From: an uncultured Lachnospiraceae bacterium
GTDB lineage: Bacteria; Bacillota; Clostridia; Lachnospirales; Lachnospiraceae
Length of the DNA: 64,000 nt
Assembly: GCA_947089905.1 (NCBI GenBank)
Contig: CAMUMG010000003.1
Location: 124,001 to 188,000, forward strand
Reading direction: 5' to 3'
The notes under the pieces were generated by a model. It was not told where the DNA came from, made no database searches, and worked only from the letters and a program-made list of their open reading frames with translations. A program made the translations under genes and the position numbers. How positions within the stretch are numbered: position 1 is the stretch's first letter; the number at the start of each line of letters is the position of its first letter. Below are positions 18,771 through 27,935 of the stretch, piece after piece.

Positions 18771-18900
18771 TGGATTCCTCCTATAACTTTTGCATAGTTT
18801 TAAGACTTTTTGCTTATTTATTTTTATTCTAACACATTTTTTCAAAATTGTAAACAAATCTTAAACAAATTGCAATCTCAGTTCCTTCTATATCTTATAA

Positions 18901-19797
18901 TTATTTCCATGAAAATTGACAGGGGGTTCGATTATCTACTGTATCAAATGTATATCCTGCCTCTTTGATTTCTGAAATAATTTCAGGAAGTAGAGAAACT
19001 GTCAGCGAATTCTTTTCCGAATCGTGCATTAAAACAACAGGATAGTGAAATCTATTATAATCTTTTCGAATATTTTTCATAATGGAATAAGCTGTTGGTT
19101 TTCCAACAGAATCTTCAGCACTTACATTCCAATCATAAAAAGTAAAGCCTCGACGCTCCATCTCAATAATTACCTCTTGTTTTATCTTTTTAACAAAAGA
19201 ATTTGTACTTCCCCCCGGAAATCTAAAAATATTCGGTTTTACTCCTGTAATTTCATAAATTAACTGATATAATTTATCATAATCTTCTAAGAATGATTCT
19301 ACAGAAGAGTATAACTTTTTATAATTATGAGAATACGTATGTAGTCCAATTTTATGTCCATCTTCTACCATCTGTTTTAAACATTCTTTTCCTTTTTCTG
19401 TTATAGTTTCTCCAACTATAAAAAAGGTCGCCTTAATATTTGCTTTATCTAAAATGTCCAAAACCTCACAAGTACGATTACTTGGACCATCATCAAATGT
19501 TAAATATGCTGTTTTTGGACCATTCTCCTCCATTGTTGTTATCTCTAGTGGTTCTGCATACAAATTTGGATAAAGAGAAGCATAAGATGGTAAATTGCTG
19601 TTTGGATTTTCACTTATCTCTCTTACTGCTTCGTTTTCTAAATTTACAAAAACCTCTAAATCTTCTTCCCATTCTACAGTAATCTGCTGTTTTGATAATT
19701 CTTTTTCTTTATTTTGTATAAACAGAAGACGTCCGATTAAAACAGCAAGTAAAAGACACATCCCTATTTTTAAACTATGCAGTTTTTTTTGCTTCAT
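18901..19797 (-). CDS. Membrane-anchored polysaccharide deacetylase (NodB domain)
   Basis: Exported CE4-type deacetylase, probably acting on peptidoglycan or another cell-wall N-acetylglycan. An uncleaved N-terminal membrane segment (residues 9-25) precedes a spacer and the NodB domain. It carries TFDDGP (metal-binding Asp-Asp), HTYSH (the H-x3-H metal pair), RFPGG, and a closing LMHD motif. At 298 residues it is typical. It stands alone between the chemoreceptor and ilvE; no operon partner. Confidence 0.9.
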   Translation of the reverse strand: MKQKKLHSLKIGMCLLLAVLIGRLLFIQNKEKELSKQQITVEWEEDLEVFVNLENEAVREISENPNSNLPSYASLYPNLYAEPLEITTMEENGPKTAYLTFDDGPSNRTCEVLDILDKANIKATFFIVGETITEKGKECLKQMVEDGHKIGLHTYSHNYKKLYSSVESFLEDYDKLYQLIYEITGVKPNIFRFPGGSTNSFVKKIKQEVIIEMERRGFTFYDWNVSAEDSVGKPTAYSIMKNIRKDYNRFHYPVVLMHDSEKNSLTVSLLPEIISEIKEAGYTFDTVDNRTPCQFSWK

Positions 19798-19872
19798 CCT
19801 ACACCTTCGTAATTTTATTGTTTTAATAAAAATGTATGCGATACCCCCTTTGTTATTCCGTTTCTAATATAG

Positions 19873-19914
19873 AAATGCCACAGAACTTTAATTTCAATTT
19901 GTTCTGTGGCATTT
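19873..19914. terminator. Terminator after ilvE
   Basis: Perfect 14-bp stem (19873-19886 with 19901-19914), 14-nt loop, right behind the ilvE stop. Confidence 0.7.
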
Positions 19915-19920
19915 ACTTTT

Positions 19921-20991
19921 TTATTTTACTTCTGTTACCCAACCTCTTGTATCAGGGATTCTTCCTAGTTGAATTCCTGTTACAGTATCATATAACTTTT
20001 GACTTAACTTTCCGATTCCTCCATCTTGAATCTGAATTACATGATCTTGAAATCTCAAATGTCCAACTGGAGAAATGACTGCTGCTGTTCCAGTTCCAAA
20101 AACTTCTTCCATATCTCCATTTTTGCTTGCCTCATACAATTCTTCTACACAGATACGACGTTCCTCTACTGGAAATCCCCACTCTTTACATAAAGCAATA
20201 ACCGAATTTCTTGTAATTCCCGGAAGAATACTTCCATTTAACATTGGAGTTAAAACTGTTCCACGAATCTTAAAGAAAATATTCATTGCACCTACTTCTT
20301 CAATATACTTTCTTTCTACCCCATCTAACCAAAGTACTTGAGAATATCCTTCCTCATGAGCCTTTAACTGGGCAGCCATTGATGCTACATAATTCCCGCC
20401 TGTCTTTGCTTCTCCAATTCCTCCACGAACTGCACGCACATAGTCATCTTCAATCCAGATCTTTACTGGATTTAGACCTTCTGGATAATATGCTCCAACT
20501 GGAGAAAGAATAATCATAAATAAATAAGTATCTGATGGTCGAACTCCAAGGAATGGATCTGTCGCAATAATAAACGGTCGAATATAAAGGGATGTTTCTT
20601 TACGGTTTGGAATCCAAGCAGCATCTACTTTTACCAATTCTTTTACTGCCTGTACAAAATCTTCTTCTGGAATCTTTGGAATACAAAGACGTTCATTTGT
20701 ATGATTGGTTCGCTTTGCATTCATATCTGGGCGAAACAGTAAAATCCTTCCGTCATCAGCACGATATGCTTTTAATCCTTCAAACATCTCCTGTCCATAG
20801 TGAAAGACCATTGCAGAAGGTTCTAGTACAACTGGCTGATAAGGAACAATTCTTGGATCATGCCATCCCTTTCCTGTCTCATAGTTCATAATAAACATAT
20901 GATCTGTAAAAATTGTTCCAAATTTTAATGGATTTTCTGGTTCTGGAAGTGGTTTTGGATTTGTCGTCTTCTCTACTCTAATCGATAACAT
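19921..20991 (-). CDS. ilvE: Branched-chain amino acid aminotransferase
   Basis: PLP-dependent class IV transaminase interconverting Leu/Ile/Val with their keto acids and glutamate. The 356-residue form is the longer one, starting with about 30 residues before the usual core. The active-site Lys region (around ERKYIEEVGAMNIFF, in the typical context GVERKYIEEVG) and the LPGITRNS and GTGTAAVISPV motifs are visible. Monocistronic by appearance. No T-box or leader peptide is visible upstream. Confidence 0.95.
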   Translation of the reverse strand: MLSIRVEKTTNPKPLPEPENPLKFGTIFTDHMFIMNYETGKGWHDPRIVPYQPVVLEPSAMVFHYGQEMFEGLKAYRADDGRILLFRPDMNAKRTNHTNERLCIPKIPEEDFVQAVKELVKVDAAWIPNRKETSLYIRPFIIATDPFLGVRPSDTYLFMIILSPVGAYYPEGLNPVKIWIEDDYVRAVRGGIGEAKTGGNYVASMAAQLKAHEEGYSQVLWLDGVERKYIEEVGAMNIFFKIRGTVLTPMLNGSILPGITRNSVIALCKEWGFPVEERRICVEELYEASKNGDMEEVFGTGTAAVISPVGHLRFQDHVIQIQDGGIGKLSQKLYDTVTGIQLGRIPDTRGWVTEVK

Positions 20992-21074
20992 AGATTTTCC
21001 CTCTTTCTGTAATGTTTCATATATCTTAGTCCTATATCAGTGATTTTTCAAGTATTTTTTTTATAAACCAAAAA

Positions 21075-21105
21075 AAGGATCTGTCTATTATTCAGACAGA
21101 TCCTT
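21075..21105 (-). terminator. Terminator after nrdD
   Basis: Perfect 12-bp stem (21075-21086 with 21094-21105), 7-nt loop, followed on the minus strand by seven T's. Classical intrinsic terminator. Confidence 0.9.
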
Positions 21106-21140
21106 CTATTTTTTAAAATATTATTTTATTTGTTACTAAT

Positions 21141-23531
21141 TTATAATAGTAATGCCTCTGAACGATTTCTTTCCGCAAACAGACGAATATCAGAAACATT
21201 GGCATATTTTTGAATTTCCCCATTTTGTCTTACAATTAAAGTTGGTGCCTGCATAATTCCATAAGCCATTGCACGCTCTGATTGTTCTTCTGCATCTACT
21301 GTCAGATAAGAAATACCATTTAGATATTGTTTTGCAAGCCTGCAGTTTGGACATGTTTTTGTGGTAAATAGATAAAGTCCATCTTCTTCTGAGCCTAAGT
21401 CAAGCGTAATTGGTTCTTTTTTAGGAAGTGATTCCTTTTGTTGTGCCTTAAAGCATCTCATCGCATCTACTTCATATTCTTTCCGGTTTTTAAACTCTTG
21501 AATCTTTCCTAAATTCCAATTTTTAATTGGACGATAATAACCTGTGATTCTACTGTAAACTTCTGTTTCCTCTCCACATTCTGGACAGGTCATTTGTTCT
21601 CCCGTCAAATATCCATGTGTTCTACAGATAGAATAGGTTGGAGAAAGGGTATAATATGGCAAGCTATAATTTTCCGCAATCGTATGTACCAATTTAGCCG
21701 CAGCCTGCCAGTCTGGAAGTTTTTCTCCTAAAAAGGCGTGAAATACAGTTCCCGAAGTATATAATGTCTGTAACTGATCTTGAATATCTAAAGCGGCAAA
21801 AATATCTTCTGTATAATCTACTGGCAAATGAGAGCTATTTGTATAATATGGAGTATCTCCTTCATTTCCCGCAGTAATAATATCTGGAAAACGTTCTTTA
21901 TCATGTTTTGCAAATCGATAGGTAGTAGATTCTGCAGGGGTTGCTTCCAGATTATAAAGATCTCCATATTGTACTTGATATTGACTTAAACGTTCACGCA
22001 TATGATTTAAGACTTTAACAGAAAATTCCTGTACCTGTTTATCTGTCATATCCTTACGAATCCATTTTGCATTCTTTCCAGCTTCATTCATTCCAATCAG
22101 TCCAATAGTTGAAAAATGATTATTAAAACTTCCAAGATAGCGTTTTGTATAAGGATATAGTCCTTCCTCTAATAATTTGCTAATTACATCCCGCTTTACT
22201 TTTAAAGAACGGGCAGCAACATCCATCATCCGATCTAAACGTTTAAAAAATTCTTTTTCATCTGCTGAAAGATAGGCGATTCTTGGCATATTGATAGTAA
22301 CTACACCTACAGAACCTGTACTTTCTCCACTTCCAAAAAATCCTCCCATCTTTTTTCTAAGTTCACGCAAATCAAGACGAAGACGACAGCACATAGAACG
22401 TACATCACTTGGCTGCATATCACTGTTGATATAGTTTGAAAAATAAGGTGTTCCATATTTTGCAGTCATTTCAAATAATAGACGATTATTTTCTGTATCT
22501 GACCAATCAAAATCCTTTGTGATTGAATAAGTTGGAATCGGATACTGGAATCCCCTTCCGTTTGCATCTCCTTCAATCATAATTTCAATAAATGCCTTAT
22601 TAATCATGTCCATTTCTTTTTTACAGTCTTTATATTTAAAATCTACTTCTTTTCCGCCAATAATACAGTTTTGCTCTGCTAAATCAGCAGGTACCGTCCA
22701 ATCTAGGGTAATATTAGAAAATGGAGCCTGTGTTCCCCAGCGACTTGGTGTATTTACCCCATAAATAAAGCATTGAATACATTGTTTTACTTCGTGATAA
22801 TTGAGATGATCTACCTTTACAAACGGAGCTAAATAGGTATCAAATGAAGAAAATGCCTGTGCACCAGCCCATTCATTTTGCATAATTCCTAAGAAATTAA
22901 CCATCTGATTACAAAGTGTAGATAAATGTTTTGCTGGAGCAGAAGTAATTTTTCCCGGAATTCCACCTAGTCCTTCTTTAATTAACTGCCTTAATGACCA
23001 TCCAGCACAATATCCTGTCAGCATAGAAAGATCATGGATATGGATGTCCCCATTGCGATGGGCAGAGGCAACCTCATCATCATAAATTTCGGACAACCAA
23101 TAATTTGCTGTAATTGAGCCAGAATTATGTAAAATTAATCCTCCTACAGAGTAGGTTACTGTAGAATTTTCTTTAACTCTCCAGTCCTCTTCTTTTACGT
23201 AACTATTGACAATCTCTTTATAGTCTAAAATAGTTGATTTCATATTTCGTATCTTTTCCCGATTTTTCCGGTAAAGAATATATGCTTTTGCAACATCAGT
23301 ATATCCAGACTGTTCTAATGTATGTTCTACACTATCTTGAATATCTTCTACAGAAACTTTTCCGTTTTTGGCTTTTGACTGAAAATCTGAAGTTACACGC
23401 AATGCCAACAGATTAATAATATCCTCATTATATAATTTTTCCGTTGCATTAAAAGCCTTTGAAATCGCATTCGTTATCTTTTGTAAATTAAATTCCGCAA
23501 TTTCTCCATCTCGTTTGATTACTTCCATCAT
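21141..23531 (-). CDS. nrdD: Anaerobic (class III) ribonucleoside-triphosphate reductase with thioredoxin-like C-terminus
   Basis: Reduces NTPs to dNTPs under anoxia using a glycyl radical. An N-terminal ATP-cone (residues 1-95) is the allosteric site. The catalytic barrel includes the CCRLRLD segment. Near the end of the reductase part are a zinc site (Cys636, Cys649, Cys652 region) and the glycyl radical motif RITGYYRP (Gly about 664). Unusually, about 85 extra residues (711-796) form a glutaredoxin/thioredoxin-like domain with CPNC (727-730) and the cis-Pro QAPTLIV motif, which could serve as built-in reductant. The activase nrdG is not next to it in the window. ATG at 23531 follows GAGG. 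Regulated by tandem NrdR boxes and a structured leader. Confidence 0.95.
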   Translation of the reverse strand: MMEVIKRDGEIAEFNLQKITNAISKAFNATEKLYNEDIINLLALRVTSDFQSKAKNGKVSVEDIQDSVEHTLEQSGYTDVAKAYILYRKNREKIRNMKSTILDYKEIVNSYVKEEDWRVKENSTVTYSVGGLILHNSGSITANYWLSEIYDDEVASAHRNGDIHIHDLSMLTGYCAGWSLRQLIKEGLGGIPGKITSAPAKHLSTLCNQMVNFLGIMQNEWAGAQAFSSFDTYLAPFVKVDHLNYHEVKQCIQCFIYGVNTPSRWGTQAPFSNITLDWTVPADLAEQNCIIGGKEVDFKYKDCKKEMDMINKAFIEIMIEGDANGRGFQYPIPTYSITKDFDWSDTENNRLLFEMTAKYGTPYFSNYINSDMQPSDVRSMCCRLRLDLRELRKKMGGFFGSGESTGSVGVVTINMPRIAYLSADEKEFFKRLDRMMDVAARSLKVKRDVISKLLEEGLYPYTKRYLGSFNNHFSTIGLIGMNEAGKNAKWIRKDMTDKQVQEFSVKVLNHMRERLSQYQVQYGDLYNLEATPAESTTYRFAKHDKERFPDIITAGNEGDTPYYTNSSHLPVDYTEDIFAALDIQDQLQTLYTSGTVFHAFLGEKLPDWQAAAKLVHTIAENYSLPYYTLSPTYSICRTHGYLTGEQMTCPECGEETEVYSRITGYYRPIKNWNLGKIQEFKNRKEYEVDAMRCFKAQQKESLPKKEPITLDLGSEEDGLYLFTTKTCPNCRLAKQYLNGISYLTVDAEEQSERAMAYGIMQAPTLIVRQNGEIQKYANVSDIRLFAERNRSEALLL

Positions 23532-23546
23532 ATCAACCTCGATTCC

Positions 23547-23634
23547 GGAGTTGTTGCATTAAAGAAATCAGATATAAGATGTAACCTTCTACTAATATCT
23601 TATATTGTATATTCACTCTTAGTGCGACAACTCC
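23547..23634 (-). promoter_or_regulatory. Structured 5' leader of nrdD
   Basis: Nested pairings span almost the whole untranslated leader: outer GGAGTTGTTGC (23547-23557) with GCGACAACTCC (23624-23634), one G-U pair, and inner 9-bp ATATAAGAT (23572-23580) with its complement (23597-23605). The base of the stem ends a few bases before the ribosome binding site. Confidence 0.45.
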
Positions 23635-23653
23635 ATAAATTTATTACGTTATG

Positions 23654-23682
23654 ATTGTATCAGAAAAGAAGTCATTCGTCAA
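23654..23682 (-). promoter_or_regulatory. Promoter of nrdD
   Basis: Minus strand TTGACG (23677-23682), 17-bp spacer, TACAAT (23654-23659); predicted start near 23647, giving a leader of about 115 nt. Confidence 0.75.
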
Positions 23683-23688
23683 CTAAAA

Positions 23689-23735
23689 CTACTAGATATA
23701 TTGCATATATTTAATTTTACCACTATATGTTGTGT
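23689..23735 (-). promoter_or_regulatory. Tandem NrdR boxes upstream of nrdD
   Basis: The site at 23720-23735 reads ACACAACATATAGTGG on the minus strand, 14 of 16 matches to the known NrdR palindrome. A weaker site (10 of 16) lies at 23689-23704, exactly 31 bp away. Three-turn spacing of paired boxes is the hallmark of NrdR regulation. The rest of the gene-free stretch up to 23974 (23736-23974) is AT-rich with no feature I can name. Confidence 0.75.
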
Positions 23736-23974
23736 AAAGCTGTCCTATATCTTATAGATTCTTTGAACTGATTTCAGACGATATAAATGGTTTTTATCTA
23801 ATGCGTTTCAACTTAAATTACTCTTTGATTAATAACCGTAAACGAAAAAAAATCGTGAAAAATAGATCTTAATTTTTCCAATTTTCTTATTGAAAACCTG
23901 TCATTTTATCAAAAAAGTTTCGATTTTTATATCTTTCGTCTTTGATACAAATAGATATTCAATAAAATTTTCAC

Positions 23975-25216
23975 TTACAGAGAACTTAAATCTTTTGGAA
24001 CATAGGCACGCACAAAAATTCCGTCTTCTCGATATTCTTCTGTTAAGAGTTGTCCAAACTTTCTAATTTTAGAAAGTTTTGCTGTATCAGTATATGGAAT
24101 AATCCATTCTACTAACTGCTTTTGTTCTTGTAATACCTTTGAAAAGAGTTCTAATAGCTGCGAAATTCCCTCTCCTGTCTTAGCAGACAATTTTACAACA
24201 TAATCTGCCTTAAAATCTCTTATAATTGGATTTTCTGAAACAAGATCCTGTTTATTAAAAATTGTAATAATAGTTTTATTTTTAATTTCTAACTGTCTTA
24301 ATGTTTCATAGACAACGTGCATTTGTAAATCTAAATTGGGATTAGATAAATCTACCACATGAAGAATAAAATCTGCATACTTTGCTTCCTCTAATGTTGA
24401 ACGAAAAGCATCGACTAAATGGTGTGGAAGTTTTTGAATAAATCCTACTGTATCTGTTAAAAGAAGCTGCTGCCCATTTTCTAGTGTAAGATTTCGTGTT
24501 GTTGGATCTAATGTAGCAAATAACTTGTTCTCTTCTAAAACTCCTGCTTTAGTCAGCCGATTTAATAGAGTAGATTTTCCAGCATTCGTATATCCTACAA
24601 TCGCAGCCACAGGAATTTGATTTTTCTCTCTTAATGCTCTTGCAACTTCTCTACTGCGTTTTACCTGTTCTAATTCTTTATTTAATTGAGAAATTCTATT
24701 GCGGATTAATCTTCGATCCATCTCCAACTTTTTTTCTCCTGGTCCTCTTGTTCCAATTCCTCCTCCTAATCTTGATAAAGCGGTTCCCATTCCAATCAGC
24801 CTTGTAGATTGATATTTTAACTGGGCTAACTCTACCTGAATTTTTCCCTCTTTTGTTACTGCATGTTGTGCAAAAATATCTAAAATCAACATAGTCCTAT
24901 CCATTACTTTCATTTCCAATGCAATTTCTAAATTTTTCATCTGGGCAGGAGAAAGCTCATCATCGCAAATGATGCCAGTTGCATGATTTTCGACAGCAAG
25001 TGCTGCTACTTCCTCTATTTTTCCACTTCCAATATAAGTTCCCGGATGAATTTTTTCTCTATTTTGAATCACCATTCCTACACTTTCTGCTCCAGCAGTC
25101 TGTACTAATTCTGCCAATTCCTCCAAGGACTCTTTTGTAGCATCCTGTTCATTTAGTGCTACTCCAACTAAAATAACACGTTCTACTTCTTCTTTGATTT
25201 CAATTAATTCTGCCAT
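23975..25216 (-). CDS. hflX: Ribosome-associated GTPase HflX
   Basis: GTPase that binds 50S subunits and rescues stalled or heat-damaged ribosomes in other bacteria. The N-terminal glycine-poor HflX domain (1-180) ends in the GGGIGTRGPGEKKLE signature. The G domain follows with G1 GYTNAGKST, G3 DTVGFI and G4 NKQD. The short C-terminal region is standard; 413 residues in total. ATG behind GAGGAG. The TPR lipoprotein gene lies 28 bases upstream, so the two may be cotranscribed. Confidence 0.95.
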   Translation of the reverse strand: MAELIEIKEEVERVILVGVALNEQDATKESLEELAELVQTAGAESVGMVIQNREKIHPGTYIGSGKIEEVAALAVENHATGIICDDELSPAQMKNLEIALEMKVMDRTMLILDIFAQHAVTKEGKIQVELAQLKYQSTRLIGMGTALSRLGGGIGTRGPGEKKLEMDRRLIRNRISQLNKELEQVKRSREVARALREKNQIPVAAIVGYTNAGKSTLLNRLTKAGVLEENKLFATLDPTTRNLTLENGQQLLLTDTVGFIQKLPHHLVDAFRSTLEEAKYADFILHVVDLSNPNLDLQMHVVYETLRQLEIKNKTIITIFNKQDLVSENPIIRDFKADYVVKLSAKTGEGISQLLELFSKVLQEQKQLVEWIIPYTDTAKLSKIRKFGQLLTEEYREDGIFVRAYVPKDLSSL

Positions 25217-25244
25217 AGTTCTCCTCTCTTTTCTATTGATAATC

Positions 25245-26444
25245 TCAATTAGAAGCGTCGTTACTTTCTTTTACACGGGTTTTTAAAAAAATAATATCAT
25301 TTTTTGCCTGATCATCATCGGGATAGATCACTAAATACCTCTCCATCTTATCGAGTGCTTCTTCAAAGTTCCCCATATATTCTAAATAAGCAACTTCATT
25401 TCTTGCTAGTTCCTGACGGATTGAAGCATCACTCAATATCTTTGCTTTTTCTAAATATTCTCCCGCCGCATCTAAATCCCGTAATTGTAAACAGCACACC
25501 AATAATTGATTATACATAGTAGCCGTTCCCGGACGTCCACTGGAGATATATTCTTCCAGTAACGTTTTTGCTGTCTTAAAATCTCCTTCCTCTAACGCTA
25601 ATTCTCCTAGAAAATATTTTGCCTGAACAAATCCCTTTTCTAAAACCTGTTCAAATTCTATTTTAGCAGATGTCCTATTTCCCTGATAGAAATGTACTTG
25701 TGCTAGATCAAATAGATCTGCATCACTGTTGACTGGCAATTCCTCTGCCCTTTTTAAAACCTCACTTGCCTCACCTTCTCTTTCTAATTCTTTTAAAGCA
25801 GCAAATTTACCTAAATAAGTTGAAAAATCTTTAGAAGACATAGAAATAGCCTTTTCATAATCCTCCAAACTCTTTTCATATTCTCCTTGTTTTCGGTATA
25901 AATTTCCCCTTGTTCTATAAAGTCCTGCTGTTTCAATTCCCTCTTTTAATAATTCTTCATAAATAGTTAACGCTTCCTCTAACCTCCCTAATAATTCTAA
26001 TGCACTTGACTGATATAATAATAGATCGGTATTTAATTCTTCCTCCTGCTTAATTGCAAGTGCTTTTTCAAACTGTTCTAGCGCAAGTTCATACTGTCCG
26101 CTACAATACTCTACAATCCCAAGTCCCCGATATGCCTTTTTATTATTTCCCTGAACCATATCAATTTCTTTTTCTGAAATTACGCGTTGAAATTGCTCTT
26201 TTGCATGTTCAAACTCTTCTAATTGAATTAGTGTAAACCCATAATCCAAATAAAATTCTGTCTTATCTGGATTTTTTTCAATTGCCTCTTGAAATAGATC
26301 GGCGGCTGTTTCATATTCCTTTGCCTCATATGCCTCTAATGCCTTTGCATATCTACGGTTAGATGGTTTTAAACCACAACCTCCCAACACAGTTGTCATA
26401 CTCAATACAAAAATTAAAACCTTCCAGTTCTTTATTTTTTTCAT
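25245..26444 (-). CDS. TPR-repeat lipoprotein
   Basis: Exported lipoprotein (signal with LGGCG lipobox at about residues 20-24) followed by roughly ten tetratricopeptide repeats (recurring A-x3-Y/F-x4-Y-x2-A-x3-F/Y-x2-A patterns, e.g. ALEQFEKALAIK, SLEDYEKAISMS). It probably scaffolds protein contacts on the outer face of the membrane. No enzymatic motif. Just upstream of hflX, possibly same transcript. Partner proteins unknown. Confidence 0.85.
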   Translation of the reverse strand: MKKIKNWKVLIFVLSMTTVLGGCGLKPSNRRYAKALEAYEAKEYETAADLFQEAIEKNPDKTEFYLDYGFTLIQLEEFEHAKEQFQRVISEKEIDMVQGNNKKAYRGLGIVEYCSGQYELALEQFEKALAIKQEEELNTDLLLYQSSALELLGRLEEALTIYEELLKEGIETAGLYRTRGNLYRKQGEYEKSLEDYEKAISMSSKDFSTYLGKFAALKELEREGEASEVLKRAEELPVNSDADLFDLAQVHFYQGNRTSAKIEFEQVLEKGFVQAKYFLGELALEEGDFKTAKTLLEEYISSGRPGTATMYNQLLVCCLQLRDLDAAGEYLEKAKILSDASIRQELARNEVAYLEYMGNFEEALDKMERYLVIYPDDDQAKNDIIFLKTRVKESNDASN

Positions 26445-26523
26445 ATAACATCTCCCATTTGTTTAATATTTTTCCAATATAAATTTAGTGTATCCGATCT
26501 GTTCTTTTATTGCAATCTCAATT

Positions 26524-27852
26524 TCATTTCTTCTTTAGCTCCCAACATCCCTTTTTATAAAATACATAAGATATCATCGCAGCAATCGCCCATCCAATCG
26601 GCCACGATAGCCAGATTCCTCTTGTACCATAAGGATCTGCTAATATAAATGCTAATATAACACGTAATGCCAAATCTAAAAAGGTTGCTATCATAAACTG
26701 TTTCATTGCCCCTGCACCACGTAGCACCCCATCCGCCATTAATTTTATTGAGATAACAAAATAAAAAGGAGAGATGATTTTTATAAATTCCTGTCCTGCT
26801 ATCTTTGCCTGTTGACTTTCTTCTTTTAAAAACAGAGAAAGCATAGCATCAGGAAATAAAATAAAAAGAACTACAAACGGAATTGCTACTAAAAATGCCA
26901 TCTGTACTCCTGCACGAAATCCTTTTTTTACTCTCTCTGGTTTCTCTGCTCCTAAATTTTGTGCTGTAAAGCTCGAAAGTCCATTTGATAATGTAGTAAA
27001 AGATGTAATTGCAAAAGTATTTAATTTAATTGCAGCGGAGTATCCTGCGATCACAGAAGAACCAAATCCATTAATTAATCTCTGAATAAAGATATTTCCT
27101 ACGGAAATGAAACTTTGTTGTAAAATACTAGGAACTGCAATTTTCCCAATTTTTATTAACATCTTTCCTGAAAACCATTCTCTTTTTTCTTTTGTTTGAA
27201 TTTTTTGAATTCTTTTTAATAATGTTATCAAAGCAAGTATACAGGCAACCCCCTGAGCTAAAAAGGTCGCCCATGCAACTCCGGCAACTCCCCACTGAAA
27301 ATCCGCCACAAAAATATAGTCAAGAACAATATTTCCAATCGAAGATCCAATTAAAAAATAAAGTGGTGTTTTGGAGTCTCCTAAAGAAGTAAATACCCCA
27401 GTACAGACATTGTACAAAAATAGAAATAAAAATCCCCCAATATAAATTCTTAAATATAGTGCTCCATCGGAAAATATATTTTCTGGTGTACGAATCATTT
27501 TCATTAAGCCGCCTGTCCCAAACAGTCCCCCTATTGTCAGTAAAATAGACAATACTGCTGCCGATAAAAGTGTCGTTGATATAGCGGTCTTCATTTTATG
27601 GTACTGTTTTGCTCCAAACAAAGTAGAAATTACAACAGAACTTCCTATATTACTTCCAATGGCGATTGCCATAAAAATCATTGTAATCGGATAGGAAGCT
27701 CCAACGGCGGCAAGCGCGTCTTCTCCTGCAAACTTTCCTGCAATAACACTATCAGCAATATTATAGAGCTGTTGAAAGATAACACTGACAAACATCGGAA
27801 TAGAAAACTTCCACAATACTATTTCTGGCTTTCCACTGGTTAGATCTTTCAT
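26524..27852 (-). CDS. MATE family efflux transporter
   Basis: Twelve-helix cation-coupled multidrug/toxin extruder. It has two homologous six-helix halves; MATE signatures include PMFVSVIFQQLYNIADSV near the N-terminus and the IGSSVV and GFGSSVIAGYSA stretches. Length about 442. The frame opens at 27867 in a codon run (ATG AGG) that itself supplies the ribosome binding site for the ATG at 27852. Substrate unknown. Confidence 0.92.
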   Translation of the reverse strand: MKDLTSGKPEIVLWKFSIPMFVSVIFQQLYNIADSVIAGKFAGEDALAAVGASYPITMIFMAIAIGSNIGSSVVISTLFGAKQYHKMKTAISTTLLSAAVLSILLTIGGLFGTGGLMKMIRTPENIFSDGALYLRIYIGGFLFLFLYNVCTGVFTSLGDSKTPLYFLIGSSIGNIVLDYIFVADFQWGVAGVAWATFLAQGVACILALITLLKRIQKIQTKEKREWFSGKMLIKIGKIAVPSILQQSFISVGNIFIQRLINGFGSSVIAGYSAAIKLNTFAITSFTTLSNGLSSFTAQNLGAEKPERVKKGFRAGVQMAFLVAIPFVVLFILFPDAMLSLFLKEESQQAKIAGQEFIKIISPFYFVISIKLMADGVLRGAGAMKQFMIATFLDLALRVILAFILADPYGTRGIWLSWPIGWAIAAMISYVFYKKGCWELKKK

Positions 27853-27888
27853 CACTTTTAACCTCATTTCTGTACATAATCAGTAAAA

Positions 27889-27924
27889 AAGACGAGGAAG
27901 AAGCGATTGCTTTCTACCCGTCTT
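27889..27924 (-). terminator. Terminator after the restriction operon
   Basis: Stem AAGACG/CGTCTT (27889-27894 with 27919-27924) with an inner AGAAGC/GCTTTCT pairing, followed on the minus strand by TTTTTT. Confidence 0.75.
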
Positions 27925-27935
27925 ATTATAAAAAA

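Noticed and set aside
23736-23974. Weak GAAAAAT/ATTTTTC pairing as an hflX terminator
   Set aside because: Seven A/T-rich pairs only, expected by chance in such AT-rich sequence.
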